This document shows, one piece after another, positions 8,565 through 17,365 of a stretch of 64,000 nt of DNA (the first letter of the stretch is position 1; each line of letters starts with the position of its first letter). The stretch is taken from contig NZ_BIFQ01000001.1 in the NCBI RefSeq assembly GCF_003967515.1, positions 3,472,001-3,536,000 of the forward strand. The letters run 5' to 3'. The position numbers and the translations under genes are program-made. A model generated the notes under the pieces. That model saw nothing but the letters and a program-made list of their open reading frames with translations, was not told the origin of the DNA and made no database searches. Origin of the DNA: Dictyobacter aurantiacus. GTDB taxonomy: Bacteria > Chloroflexota > Ktedonobacteria > Ktedonobacterales > Ktedonobacteraceae.

Positions 8565-9372
8565 AGCCACTTCCTATCGATGGTGCCTGGTTCGCCAGGG
8601 ATAGGCGCCGGTGCGTGTCTTTGGGCGCGTTGCGCTGCTTGCGATCCTGACCATCGGATTGTTGTTGGAGCAGAGAGCTGGTCGCTAGCGGTGGTGCCGC
8701 ATCGACTAACTCTTCACCACTTTGCTGCGAATAGAGCTGTTGGAACTGCTTGCGAGCCCGGACCAGGCGTTGCCGTACCGCCGCCTCTTTGAGGTCCAGC
8801 ATGTCCGCGATCTCCGCAGTAGAGAGCCCGCCCACGATTGAGAACAAGAGGCAGATGCGTAAAGGCTCTGGTAACAGGGCCATGGTACGCTGGACCGCGT
8901 CCTGCTCCGCGATAGCTTCAGCGGGATCCTCATTGTTGGCTGTGCCATAGCCGCCGGGTTGTACCGGCGCGGCCTGCGCCTGCACCATCTCATCCCTGGC
9001 TACGTTCCGCTCACTCCCCTCCTGCTGACGCTTCTCATGCATACTGGAGAAAGGAATAAAGCTAAATAGCGCCCGCCTTCTTCTCTGCATACGCACTGTA
9101 TTTAAGGCAATACGTAACAACCAGGCTTTAGCGTGGAAATGTCCTCCACTGCTGGCCCGTGCCGCGTCAATGCCTTTTAACGCCTGGTGAAAGGTATCCT
9201 GTGTTAGATCCTGGCTTTCTTCCCAATTATTGGTCAGGCCATAGATCGTATGGAATACCAGCTTATAGTATTCATGAATGAGCGTTTCAACAGCTTGTGC
9301 TGCAGGTATCGTGTCCACACCTAACTCTTTTCGCGTTCGTATGAAGGTTTTCTCTTGGGAGAATTCCTTCAC
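8557..9372 (-). CDS. ECF-type RNA polymerase sigma factor
   Basis: A 271-residue sigma-70 family protein. Region 2 spans about 30-110 (YKLVFHTIYGLTNNWEESQDLTQDTFHQAL, shown here in part as WEESQDLTQDTF), and region 4 lies near 165-220 with the helix-turn-helix LSTAEIADMLDLKEAAVRQR. The linker between them is unusually long and rich in Ala/Gln/Gly. The C-terminal ~50 residues beyond region 4 are low-complexity. The first codon is GTG at 9372 with no good ribosome site, so the true start is uncertain. It overlaps the small one-TM gene downstream. A 38-bp-arm palindrome lies just upstream. Confidence 0.85.
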   Translation of the reverse strand: MKEFSQEKTFIRTRKELGVDTIPAAQAVETLIHEYYKLVFHTIYGLTNNWEESQDLTQDTFHQALKGIDAARASSGGHFHAKAWLLRIALNTVRMQRRRRALFSFIPFSSMHEKRQQEGSERNVARDEMVQAQAAPVQPGGYGTANNEDPAEAIAEQDAVQRTMALLPEPLRICLLFSIVGGLSTAEIADMLDLKEAAVRQRLVRARKQFQQLYSQQSGEELVDAAPPLATSSLLQQQSDGQDRKQRNAPKDTHRRLSLANQAPSIGSGYA

Positions 9373-9417
9373 GTTAATGTAGATGCATGGCGAATGTGAT
9401 TTGTGACAACAAATTTT

Positions 9418-9494
9418 TTATTTATTCAGATGTCAGGGAACAAAAGAGGTGCGCATTGCGCACCTCTTTTGTTCCCTGACATCTGAATAAATAA
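9418..9494. repeat. Perfect 38-bp-arm palindrome
   Basis: Arms 9418-9455 and 9457-9494 are perfectly complementary around one base. It lies between the acpP terminator and the sigma-factor start, all on the minus strand, only about 45 nt upstream of the sigma-factor reading frame. acpP already has its own ordinary terminator at 9531, so this palindrome looks redundant as a terminator. Confidence 0.8.
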
Positions 9495-9499
9495 CTATA

Positions 9500-9515
9500 T
9501 GAGCGCCGAAGGCGC
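9500..9515. repeat. REP-like GAGCGCC module
   Basis: TGAGCGCCGAAGGCGC is a second copy of the module at 6834, again next to a long palindrome. Confidence 0.6.
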
Positions 9516-9530
9516 AGCCATAAAAAAAAG

Positions 9531-9567
9531 GGCGCTTGCGATATATATAATTATATCAGCAAGCGCC
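9531..9567 (-). terminator. Intrinsic terminator of the fab/nusB/acpP transcript
   Basis: Arms of 9 bp (9531-9539 and 9559-9567) enclose an AT-rich loop. On the minus strand the hairpin is followed by a run of eight T residues. It lies 16 nt beyond the acpP stop and is a conventional Rho-independent terminator. Confidence 0.85.
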
Positions 9568-9582
9568 TAGCATTGCGAAATA

Positions 9583-9819
9583 TTAGCGCAGATGCTCTTC
9601 GATGTAATCCTCAGCTTCCTGGACGGTTGTGATTTTCTCAGCATCCTCATCAGAGATCTGCAGTTTGAAGCCCTCTTCGAGAGACATGATAAGTTCGACC
9701 AGGTCGAGTGAGTCTGCGTTGAGGTCCTCAACAAAAGATGCGCTAGGAACGACCTCGCTCTCATCAACACCGAGTTGCTCAACGATGATTTTTTTCAGAC
9801 GCTCATGAACTGTAGGCAT
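9583..9819 (-). CDS. acpP: Acyl carrier protein
   Basis: Carries growing acyl chains on a phosphopantetheine arm during type II fatty acid synthesis. The 78-residue acidic protein has the DSL attachment motif with Ser37 ([11 protein letters not shown]) and the usual four-helix pattern. Its ATG overlaps the nusB stop codon by 1 nt (TAATG), so the two genes are coupled. fabD lies upstream in the same direction. Confidence 0.97.
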   Translation of the reverse strand: MPTVHERLKKIIVEQLGVDESEVVPSASFVEDLNADSLDLVELIMSLEEGFKLQISDEDAEKITTVQEAEDYIEEHLR

Positions 9820-10262
9820 TACTTCACCTCGCTTTCCGCTTTTGAGATGGGCTGTTGTTGTGCCCGATTAAATATCGTACCCAGAACGCCATTGACGAAA
9901 CGACTGGATGTTTCACTGCCATAGGTTTTAGCGAGCTCCACCGCCTCGTTAATAGCCGCTTTGGCTGGTACAGTATTATTAAACAGAATTTCGTAGATTG
10001 CAAGTCTTAGAATATTTTTATCGATACGAGCCATCTGTTGCAAAGGCCATTCACGGGCTGCGCTTTGGATGTGCGCATCGATATCTGCAAGATGGCCATA
10101 CGCGCCCAGAACAAGTTCGCTAGCGTATTCAACTACCTTGGGGTGCAGATTGCGCTCCTCGGCGTGGCGCTGCAAGACCTCTTCCGGGGCATGGTTGGCT
10201 ATATCGTATTCGTAGAGTGTTTGCAGTGCGATCATTCGCGCTTGCCTGCGTATCCCTGGCAT
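9819..10262 (-). CDS. nusB: Transcription antitermination factor NusB
   Basis: NusB with NusE (S10) binds boxA RNA and supports rRNA antitermination. The 147-residue all-helical protein opens with [16 protein letters not shown] and has the family's central [14 protein letters not shown] and C-terminal FVNGVLGTI motifs. It is coupled to acpP by a 1-nt overlap. The Asp23-like gene lies 134 nt upstream, a neighbour also seen in Firmicutes. Confidence 0.96.
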   Translation of the reverse strand: MPGIRRQARMIALQTLYEYDIANHAPEEVLQRHAEERNLHPKVVEYASELVLGAYGHLADIDAHIQSAAREWPLQQMARIDKNILRLAIYEILFNNTVPAKAAINEAVELAKTYGSETSSRFVNGVLGTIFNRAQQQPISKAESEVK

Positions 10263-10396
10263 AGTTTCCTCGAATGTGACTAGCTGGTGCCTGTTCTTCT
10301 CAAGCGAGACCGTTCGTTATGGGGACGGCAGCGCGTGAGTTGGACAGACGATGTTTCGACTCATCAGACGCGTTATGGTTGTATTGTTAATATTAC

Positions 10397-10735
10397 TTAC
10401 GCAACGTCCTGAATGTAGACATTGACGCCCTGAACCTGCATGCCGATCATATTTTCAATGGCGGCGGCAACTTCTTCCTGGACGGCTGTGCCCACTTCCA
10501 CTATGTTACTACCTGATTCAACGATTAAATAGAGGTCAGCAGTAACAGTATTATCTTTGACCGTAAGGTTGATACCCTGATTGGGGACGTCGCGCCCCAA
10601 TAGTCGTGACCATTGGTCACTGGTATGAGCCATACGGACAACGCCGCGAATTTGCAGAGCGGTACTTAACACGATGGTTGTGAGCACTGGACGTGCCACA
10701 CGTACCACTCCAGTCGTTTGTGATTCCATAGCCAT
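10397..10735 (-). CDS. Asp23/Gls24 family envelope stress protein
   Basis: About 112 residues of the Asp23/Gls24 (YloU/YqhY) family, small proteins linked to the envelope and to control of fatty acid synthesis. Family features are the opening GVVRVARPVLTTIV, the GINLTVKDNTVTADLYLIVESG strand pair (quoted here only as LTVKDNTVTADLYL), and EVAAAIENMIGMQVQGVNVYI. The ATG at 10735 follows AGAGGA at about 8 nt; the longer frame would run into the fabG remnant. In Firmicutes YqhY also lies next to nusB and acetyl-CoA carboxylase genes, so the context fits a lipid-linked role. Confidence 0.85.
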   Translation of the reverse strand: MAMESQTTGVVRVARPVLTTIVLSTALQIRGVVRMAHTSDQWSRLLGRDVPNQGINLTVKDNTVTADLYLIVESGSNIVEVGTAVQEEVAAAIENMIGMQVQGVNVYIQDVA

Positions 10736-10748
10736 ATGACTGTTCCTC

Positions 10749-10950
10749 TTGACTACAGTGATAAACCCTGGGCGGCCCAAGATTGCCGTTCAATGCGACC
10801 ACAGACGCGATATCGATGATCATGCCTTTATGAGCACGAATCATCATGCGCGCTGCAGCTTTACTGCAAAGATAGGCGCTTTTTATCTTTGTGTCAAGTA
10901 CATTATCCCACTCGTCTTCGGTAGGCCATATCTTTTGAGCTAGCTCGAAG
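10749..10950 (-). pseudogene. fabG remnant (3-oxoacyl-ACP reductase fragment)
   Basis: Directly after the fabD stop the minus strand still reads about 65 codons that match the middle of FabG: EDEWDNVLDTKIKSAYLCSKAAAR, given here as EDEWDNVLDTKIKSAYLC, then GMIIDIASVVALNGNLG with the catalytic-serine region. The active-site YxxxK appears as YHCSQ, so the lysine is lost. Both the NAD(P)-binding N-terminus and the C-terminal part are absent. No start codon or ribosome site serves it. fabG normally lies between fabD and acpP, so this is a decayed copy in place; a working FabG must be encoded elsewhere. Confidence 0.8.
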
Positions 10951-10956
10951 CTGGTG

Positions 10957-11973
10957 TTAGAATTCTTTGACCCTGGCGACCGCCTTTTCGATCTCTTCCA
11001 CGCTTCCGATATTGATGATATCAACATCCCTGGTGATACGCTTGATCATACCAGCCAGGGCCTGTCCAGGACCAATCTCAAAAAAGACCTTCACGCCCTG
11101 GGCCGCTAAATATTCGATGGTGCGGGTCCACTGGACGGATTCAGCGATCTGCCGTGAAAGCTCGCTACGCAGGTCTGAAGCGCCGGTGATGGGCTGGGCG
11201 GTGATATTGCTGATAATGGGATAAGTGGCATCCTGAATCTGTGTGGCAGCGATGGATTCTGCTAGTTTGGTCGCGGCCGGTTGCATGACTGGCGAATGGA
11301 AGGCGCCGCTGACTGAGAGCCGAATGGCGCGTTTGGCGCCACGTTCTTTGGCCAGAGCACACGCTGTGTCCAGTGCCTTCTGCTCGCCTGAGATGACGAT
11401 CTGGCCGGGTGCGTTGTAGTTCGCCAGCACTACGCGTCCCATCCCTGGATGCTGCTGAGCCTTCTGATCTAACTGCTGCAGGCACTGCCGCGTCGCGTCC
11501 TCACAGACCTGCTGTAAGGCGTCTTCCTTCATGGCGATGATGGCGGCCATCCCACCCGGACATATCTCTTCCTCTTCATGCATCAGGCGGCCGCGCTCGC
11601 GTACAAGATGGGCGACGCCCTTGATATCGATGGTGCCGGCGGCCACCATCGCTGTACATTCACCAACGCTATGGCCGGCGGTATAGCTGGGAGCGAGCGG
11701 CGTGGTCCAGGAAGAATTGTGTGGGGAGAGAGCTTCTTGAAAGGCTGCCAGATATGCCAGGCTCACTGCGACAATAGCTGGCTGAGCATTAATGGTTGAA
11801 CGTAGGGTCTCTTCTGGTCCCTGGAAACAAAGATCACTGAGCGAGAAGCCTAATGTTTCGTCAAAGGTGGTGAAAACTCGCCTTGCCGCATCGGATGCCG
11901 CAAAAACATCCGCTCCCATCCCAACGTTTTGACTTCCCTGCCCCGGAAATAAAAAGGCAACTTTTGTCGTCAT
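10957..11973 (-). CDS. fabD: Malonyl-CoA:ACP transacylase FabD
   Basis: Transfers malonyl from CoA to ACP to supply fatty acid elongation. The 338-residue protein begins MTTKVAFLFPGQGSQ with the family's GQGSQ, carries the nucleophile elbow GHSVGE (Ser102), and the second active-site His in SGAFHSPVM. The frame runs to 12006, but the ATG at 11973 fits the family N-terminus. It lies between rpmF upstream and the fabG remnant downstream. There is no fabH or plsX here, unlike many fab clusters. Confidence 0.96.
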   Translation of the reverse strand: MTTKVAFLFPGQGSQNVGMGADVFAASDAARRVFTTFDETLGFSLSDLCFQGPEETLRSTINAQPAIVAVSLAYLAAFQEALSPHNSSWTTPLAPSYTAGHSVGECTAMVAAGTIDIKGVAHLVRERGRLMHEEEEICPGGMAAIIAMKEDALQQVCEDATRQCLQQLDQKAQQHPGMGRVVLANYNAPGQIVISGEQKALDTACALAKERGAKRAIRLSVSGAFHSPVMQPAATKLAESIAATQIQDATYPIISNITAQPITGASDLRSELSRQIAESVQWTRTIEYLAAQGVKVFFEIGPGQALAGMIKRITRDVDIINIGSVEEIEKAVARVKEF

Positions 11974-12154
11974 TTCGTCCACTTCGTATACGGAAAGAAT
12001 GTGCAAGGCTACCAGGCGACCTGGTCTGGAAAGTAGTCGTATATATGTGTATACCTATCTTGTCTTAAACCGTAAAGCGCACGCAAACCGTATAGGATTT
12101 TTGACATCACTACACAATTGAGCGTGCGTCTATGGTAGCCTTTGCAACTTCTTA

Positions 12155-12343
12155 CTACTTCTTTGTCCTGGGCAGGACAACCTGGCGACCACGATAGGTG
12201 CCGCAATTGGGGCAAGCGTGATGCGAAAGGCGCGGGCGCTTGCATTGTGGGCAGGCAACTAACTGTGGAATTTCCAGATGATGATGTGCCCGTCGCTCTC
12301 CCTGACGAGCGCGCGAAATGCGCTGTTTAGGTAATGCTCCCAT
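12155..12343 (-). CDS. rpmF: 50S ribosomal protein L32
   Basis: A 62-residue, very basic protein with the L32 opening (MGALPKQRISRARQGERR, partly shown) and a four-cysteine zinc ribbon made of CPQC and CPNC. It lies between yceD and fabD on the minus strand, the classic yceD-rpmF-fab arrangement, so it is probably co-transcribed with them. Confidence 0.97.
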   Translation of the reverse strand: MGALPKQRISRARQGERRAHHHLEIPQLVACPQCKRPRLSHHACPNCGTYRGRQVVLPRTKK

Positions 12344-12430
12344 TAGAATTTCTCCTCTTCCACCAGTATTGTGTCCTGGGCGCGTGCTCGCACCCAGGGT
12401 TACGTACTCGTGTATGCTAGTGTGTTTAGA

Positions 12431-12964
12431 TTATTTTTCGTTTTGCAGCAATTGTTTGAGCACATTCAGACGGGGATCATCAACCTCAGGTTCACAGTTA
12501 CAAGGACCAAGGTTGAGATCATGACCGCACTGTGGACATAGGCCCGCGCAATCTTCCTTGCACAAAGGTACCGTCGGGATAGCCAGCAGGATAGCCTGGC
12601 GAATTGCTTCGGTAAGATCAACCTGATGGTGTTCATCGATTGGGAAGACATCGTCTTCCTCGACGGGAGGGAGTGGCGTACCCGTTACCACATCCACCGT
12701 TGGATAGAAAAGCTCCTCAAACGTGATATGCATGGGCTGCTCAAAATGCTTCAAGCAGCGTGCGCACTCGAGCTCGAGTTTGAGGTCTACCCAACCGTCT
12801 ACTAGCAGTCCCTGATTGACACGGCGCATACGCGTATGCCCATCAACGGGTCCAATCACCTTAAAATCGTTGTCGAACTGAACCTGCTCTTCGTGAATAT
12901 CTGCTTCAAATGCGGCCCCCGAGCCGAACGGGGATTTCATTAATTGCGCCACGTTAAAGATCAT
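12431..12964 (-). CDS. YceD/DUF177 family protein
   Basis: A protein of about 177 residues of the DUF177 family. In other bacteria and plastids it is linked to 23S rRNA accumulation and ribosome assembly. It shows the conserved CARC pair in the centre and a Cys-rich C-terminal half (CKEDCAGLC, CPQCGHD, PCNCE) that likely binds zinc. The ATG at 12964 (MIFNVAQLM) is preceded by AAGGA, so the longer frame is rejected. It is the gene directly upstream of rpmF. Confidence 0.88.
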   Translation of the reverse strand: MIFNVAQLMKSPFGSGAAFEADIHEEQVQFDNDFKVIGPVDGHTRMRRVNQGLLVDGWVDLKLELECARCLKHFEQPMHITFEELFYPTVDVVTGTPLPPVEEDDVFPIDEHHQVDLTEAIRQAILLAIPTVPLCKEDCAGLCPQCGHDLNLGPCNCEPEVDDPRLNVLKQLLQNEK

Positions 12965-13236
12965 GGAATGTGTCCTTCCCATTGAGATCGAAACAGTATA
13001 AAACTTTTGCCAGTAAATACGTTTTGGCGCAAGGCGAACCATCCCCTACTCTTCTCTGGCGCCTGCTCATTATAGACAAGGCATGAAAGGGTGTCAAGTC
13101 CTGTTGGTGATTCCTGATCGGCAGGAGCAGGCGCGGAAAACACCGCTGGCGCGGCACTCCGGTCACCAGAAAATGGTGGAGGATATCTTTCTTGTTGACC
13201 TTACATATCTACCATTTTTATGTATATTACAGTGTA

Positions 13237-13872
13237 TTACATTGGATAATTGGGACCACCCATGGTATCGGCGGCCAGTGAGGCGCGCCGTGGTAGGGGG
13301 CGGGGCTGGAGCGCGTCATCGTCATCGTCTGGTTCTACCCTGTCAGGGGATGGCGGAGCCTCTTGTTCTTCCTCAGGACGGCCTTCCAGGCTGTCCAGGC
13401 CCTTCTCAATACTCATGACCGTGCGCTCGATCTCCATTTCAACGTTGAGGAGGTGCTCGCGCAGATTGCGCAGGGTCTCGGAGGCGTAGGTGTCGGCCTC
13501 AATCTGCAGCTGGTCGGTATGGGATTCCGCGCGTCGCACGATGGCCTGCGCCTGCTCGTTCGCGCGCCGAATAATCTCCTGCGAGCGCTCTTCTGCGGCC
13601 CGCAGGAGCCCCTCGCGCGCCATGGTGCGTTCGCTTTCCTCGCGCGCTCGGCTCAGTATCGCGGATGCTTCAGACTGCGCCTGCGCTAAGATGCGCTCTT
13701 TCTCCTGCATGACGCGCCGCGCCTGCTTGATTTCACCGGGAACTGAGGAGCGCATCTGCTCAATAATTGCCAGAAGATCGGCCTCTTTGAGGATAACCTG
13801 GTTAACTAATGGCATCCGCTTACTATTTGCGACAAGGTTCTCAAGGCGATCTACGAGGTAGAGAATATCCAT
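13237..13872 (-). CDS. Coiled-coil protein of unknown function
   Basis: A 211-residue soluble protein dominated by one long charged coiled coil (about residues 50-160, rich in E, R, A and Q; for example AEERSQEIIRRANEQAQAI). An acidic/proline-rich tail with four consecutive Asp follows. It resembles the DivIVA/ATP-synthase-b-like helices often found beside coaD and yceD in Chloroflexota, but no name is secure. It lies between coaD and yceD on the same strand. An internal run of Met/Val codons leaves the start modestly certain. Confidence 0.75.
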   Translation of the reverse strand: MDILYLVDRLENLVANSKRMPLVNQVILKEADLLAIIEQMRSSVPGEIKQARRVMQEKERILAQAQSEASAILSRAREESERTMAREGLLRAAEERSQEIIRRANEQAQAIVRRAESHTDQLQIEADTYASETLRNLREHLLNVEMEIERTVMSIEKGLDSLEGRPEEEQEAPPSPDRVEPDDDDDALQPRPLPRRASLAADTMGGPNYPM

Positions 13873-14055
13873 ACTGTTTGCCTGGCCTCCTTCCCATGCC
13901 GCTGTGTCCCCACCGGACCTGGCGAGATGCCTCTTTTTTGAAGAGGTTGCGCTGATCCCCTACATCTATTCTACGAATAAATAGTCATGCCTGTTGCAAA
14001 GTTACAGAATTATGAGCCCTACATCGTTTCGAGTGAGGCTGAGGCCGCTATCTGC

Positions 14056-14574
14056 TCAGGCCGGGCTGGTCTGACTGAATTTGTGCTGCAAAGCCTGCAC
14101 AACTGACGCAGGCAGCATATCCTTGACGTCCCCACCCAGTTTGGCAACTTCTTTTAGTAGCGAGGAACTGACAAAGAGCTGCTCCAGATTGGTAATAAAG
14201 CATACAGTCTCGATCTCGGGTGCCAGCTTGCGATTCATCAGGCCTTGCTGGAACTCCGCATCAAAGTCATTGGGTGAACGCAGGCCCCGAATGATGGCCT
14301 GGCCGCCCACTGACCGTACATATTCGATCAAGAGACCGGTGAATTTTTCAACACGTACATTGGTCAGGCCCTCTTCGGCCACGACCGTTTGCCAGAGTGC
14401 GATCCGCTCATCGACAGAGAAGAGCAGATTTTTAGCCGGAAAACTGTAGACCGCTATAATCAATTCATCGAAGAGGCGCGCTCCCCGATGGGCGATGTCG
14501 AGATGTCCATTGGTTAGTGGATCAAAGCTGCCTGGATAGACAGCGAGGCGGTGACGCGATTCCTGCTGACTCAC
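14056..14574 (-). CDS. coaD: Phosphopantetheine adenylyltransferase CoaD
   Basis: Catalyses the penultimate step of coenzyme A synthesis, joining 4'-phosphopantetheine and ATP to dephospho-CoA. The 172-residue protein has the nucleotidyltransferase signature YPGSFDPLTNGHLDI with TNGH, then IIRGLRSPNDFDAE and EQLFVSSSLLKEVAKLGG; the usual VREVA arginine is lysine here. The GTG at 14574 is spaced 5 nt from AAAGGAG and gives the normal family length, so the open frame to 14865 is a repeat-region artefact. Confidence 0.95.
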   Translation of the reverse strand: MSQQESRHRLAVYPGSFDPLTNGHLDIAHRGARLFDELIIAVYSFPAKNLLFSVDERIALWQTVVAEEGLTNVRVEKFTGLLIEYVRSVGGQAIIRGLRSPNDFDAEFQQGLMNRKLAPEIETVCFITNLEQLFVSSSLLKEVAKLGGDVKDMLPASVVQALQHKFSQTSPA

Positions 14575-14684
14575 ATAAGCTCCTTTGCTGACGCTTGTGC
14601 TTACTTTTCTTTTTGAAAGCTTTGCGAAATGGTTAAGGACATTAAAACATATTCCAGGCGGTTCGGCAATAGCTGAGCAACTGC

Positions 14685-14870
14685 CCGGCGGCCGGGCTAT
14701 TCCCGTGCGGGCGGCCGCATGCGCGGCCGCCCTGGTTTTATATGGATGGAACAAAAAACGCGCGTTGAACGCGCGTTTTTTGTTCCATCCATAATATGAG
14801 CGCCGTCGTAGGTGCCGGGCTTGCCCCGGCTTGGCTGCGAAGCGGCCCTGTGCCCGGGCGCACACGTTCC
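14685..14870. repeat. Composite repeat: GC-rich block, 26-bp-arm palindrome, GAGCGCC module
   Basis: This stretch holds, in order, a GGGCGGCCGC-ATGC-GCGGCCGCCC palindrome (14709-14732), a perfect palindrome with arms 14741-14766 and 14768-14793, a GAGCGCCG module starting at 14799, and a short stem GCCGGG/CCCGGC (14814-14830). The same modules in the same relative order recur at 37.8 kb and, in diverged form, at 27.1 and 58.1 kb. It lies between coaD and the membrane-protein gene at 14920. Confidence 0.7.
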
Positions 14871-14919
14871 ATCAACGATACCATCTCCCCTCTCAAAGGG
14901 GCGCCGGTTTTCGAGACGA

Positions 14920-15300
14920 TCAGGCCAGTTTATTCGAGCGGCGGTAGCGGCCAGCGATCGCTTCACCGATGCCGATCGCGCCCAGACCGAGGAGCAGGTG
15001 GATGATCTGGATAACGATATGGGCCGAGCCCAGGCTGAGCCAGCTGAGCTGTCCCAGGCCGACGATAGGCAGGAGCAGGCCGATGATAAAGGCGCCGATG
15101 GCCAGTCCCATGTTGCGACCCTGGGGAGCGGTGGCGATACCAAAGGCCAGTAGCCAGAGCGAGATCATGGCCAGCAGGCCCAGCAGCATGTGGATCATGA
15201 CGATGCCGCCAGAGATTACGTTGAGCCAGAGGAGGATGCCAAGAATAAGTGCTAGCAGGACACAGATACGCAGTGCCATGATACCGATACGTACAATCAC
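14920..15300 (-). CDS. Four-helix membrane protein of unknown function
   Basis: A 126-residue, almost wholly hydrophobic protein with four predicted membrane helices and a basic C-terminus (AGRYRRSNK). His and Ser residues inside the helices (IHMLLG, SAHIVIQIIHLLLG) are notable, but I cannot assign a family. The GTG at 15300 has AAGGAG at 7 nt, so the start is secure. It stands alone. Confidence 0.75.
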   Translation of the reverse strand: MIVRIGIMALRICVLLALILGILLWLNVISGGIVMIHMLLGLLAMISLWLLAFGIATAPQGRNMGLAIGAFIIGLLLPIVGLGQLSWLSLGSAHIVIQIIHLLLGLGAIGIGEAIAGRYRRSNKLA

Positions 15301-15459
15301 AATAAAACTCCTTAAAATAACGTTTAACTATGCTCGCATAAGAGCGTTTCATTCAGTTGCCTGGAAAATCCTCCAGACAAGTGCGCTATCGCATTATATT
15401 ATAAGGAACTGACCGGCTGCTGCCTGAGCGGAGAGTTCCTCGCGTTTGAGTAAGATGCC

Positions 15460-16710
15460 TTACCGGGACGCGGCGTTCTCGGCGACCCGTAGTTCCGGCT
15501 TTTCTTCGGGACGATGAATCTTAGTCAGGATCGGCAGCACCACCATGGCTGCTAGCAGGGTGATCAATCCTCCCAGAAGCAACGGGATGCCGGGACTGCT
15601 GAGGGCATCGATGCTGCCAGCGATCATGGGTCCAATGACGCGACCGAGCCCGGCGACACCCTGCGCCAGGCCCAGCATTTCGCCCTGCGTCTCAATCGGA
15701 CTGGTGAACGAGAGCAGGGTCGAGATGGTTGGACTGATCGCTCCGTCTCCGATACTCAGCAGTCCGACACTGATCAATACCAGCGCGAGCTGATTGCTGA
15801 ATGCCAGCGTGACCAGGCCGATGGTCAGCAAGAAGAGTCCTGCTAGCATCAGCTTTTGTTCATTCCACCTTTTGACCAGTCGACCAACCAGGCCGCCCTG
15901 CATCAGGACTACGATGAAACCAACGTAGGTGAACAGGTAGGCATTCTGGACCGAATTCCAGCCAAATTTCTGTTGTGAGAAGAGCGGGAAGATCGTTTCC
16001 ATCGAGGTGAAGGCAATCGTAAAGAGCAGGTTGACTATGACCAGTCGCAGGACAATGGGCGCGTTCAGGGCGCGCTGCCAGCCGGACCACAATACGCTGA
16101 AGCGATTCATTGACTCGGATTTCTGCTTTGCCGACTGCGCATACAGCACCTTCCTGGTCCTGGTTTCTGGCAAGAAGCAGAAGACCAGCAGCGCATTGAC
16201 CAGGGCGATAGCCGCAGCCGCCCAGAATGGGATGGTCGAGCCTATGGGGGACAGAATTCCTCCCAGGGCCGGTCCGAGTACAAATCCCACACCGATCGAG
16301 GCCCCGATCAAACCCATCCCCTTCGCCCGATCTTTAGCCGGGGTAACATCGGAGACCACCGCCTGCGCCGAACCGATATTGGAGGCGCCCAGACCGCCAA
16401 TAAAGCGGGCAAAGAGCAGCATAATCAATGAGCCCGAGAGCGCGGTTAGCGCCAGCGAGAGCGTTTCAATCAGCAGTGAGATCACAATCACCGGGCGGCG
16501 CCCGTAGCGATCCGATAGCCCTCCCAGCACTGGCGTAAATATAAACTGGGCCAGCGCATAGGCCGTAACGATCGCTCCCACTCCTAAAGGATTCGCTCCC
16601 AGGTGCTCGGCCCAGAATGGTAACAGGGGAATAATGAGGCCGAAGCCCGTAAAATCGATCAGGATGGTCAAAGCCATCAATAATAGTGGAGACCGCCGTT
16701 TTTGCTCCAT
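15460..16710 (-). CDS. MFS transporter, TetA-like drug efflux family
   Basis: A 416-residue, 12-helix major facilitator of the DHA1 type. It has the motif-A loop GGLSDRYGRRPVI after helix 2, the DFTGFGLIIPLLPFW first helix typical of TetA-like pumps, and an antiporter-type GPALGG in helix 5. It follows a PadR regulator by 44 nt on the same strand, so it is very probably a regulated efflux pump. The substrate is not evident. Confidence 0.9.
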   Translation of the reverse strand: MEQKRRSPLLLMALTILIDFTGFGLIIPLLPFWAEHLGANPLGVGAIVTAYALAQFIFTPVLGGLSDRYGRRPVIVISLLIETLSLALTALSGSLIMLLFARFIGGLGASNIGSAQAVVSDVTPAKDRAKGMGLIGASIGVGFVLGPALGGILSPIGSTIPFWAAAAIALVNALLVFCFLPETRTRKVLYAQSAKQKSESMNRFSVLWSGWQRALNAPIVLRLVIVNLLFTIAFTSMETIFPLFSQQKFGWNSVQNAYLFTYVGFIVVLMQGGLVGRLVKRWNEQKLMLAGLFLLTIGLVTLAFSNQLALVLISVGLLSIGDGAISPTISTLLSFTSPIETQGEMLGLAQGVAGLGRVIGPMIAGSIDALSSPGIPLLLGGLITLLAAMVVLPILTKIHRPEEKPELRVAENAASR

Positions 16711-16754
16711 GCTCGCTCAGCTCCTGTATATCTATCTCATCGTAACCGTCATTG

Positions 16755-17351
16755 TCAGGCAGAATGCGTGGTTGGGGCAGCATGTGGGTGACCTGTGGCT
16801 CCCAGTGAAATCTGCTCAATCGTCCGTTTCAACCAGCGCATCTCAGCATCCAGCAATGCCAGCTTATGATCATTTACCAGTTGATGGGCGGCATCCGAGG
16901 TGTGGCTGGCATCCCTTAGCTGTATAACAGCGTTATGGTAAGCTTCAACCAGCGAGAGGCGTTCATAAAGAAGCATGCAGGCCTCCTCGGCCGTCAGGTG
17001 ATGCAAAAAGTACAGGCAGGCATCCACTTCACTCAAACCCGGTGTAAACTTGCTGATCATATCGCGCAACAGGTTTGAGAAGTACCCCTTCCCTTGATCC
17101 GTCACGTAGTACATATCCCGCTCACGTAGAGCTACATCCTCATGTGCCGCCCCCGGCCCCGGAGCCTCTACGGTCTCGCGCCGAATTTCAAGATAGCCAT
17201 CCGCGACCAGCCTCTCCAGCTGATAATAAATCGTCGGCTTCTTAATATGATTGGCAAATAAATCATGGTGTGCCTCAATAAACTCCCGAATCTGCTGTCC
17301 ATACATCGGCTTCTCAAGCAGCACACCAAGCAGCATAACCTGTTTATACAT
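16755..17351 (-). CDS. PadR family transcriptional regulator
   Basis: A 198-residue regulator with an N-terminal winged helix (LLGVLLEKPMYGQQIREFI, then IYYQLERLVADGYLEI). A C-terminal helical domain follows that in this family forms the dimer arms. It is the first gene of a two-gene operon with an MFS pump. A strong promoter and a palindromic site between the -10 and the ATG point to autorepression, relieved by a pump substrate. Confidence 0.92.
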   Translation of the reverse strand: MYKQVMLLGVLLEKPMYGQQIREFIEAHHDLFANHIKKPTIYYQLERLVADGYLEIRRETVEAPGPGAAHEDVALRERDMYYVTDQGKGYFSNLLRDMISKFTPGLSEVDACLYFLHHLTAEEACMLLYERLSLVEAYHNAVIQLRDASHTSDAAHQLVNDHKLALLDAEMRWLKRTIEQISLGATGHPHAAPTTHSA

Positions 17352-17365
17352 AGTAACCGCCGTTT

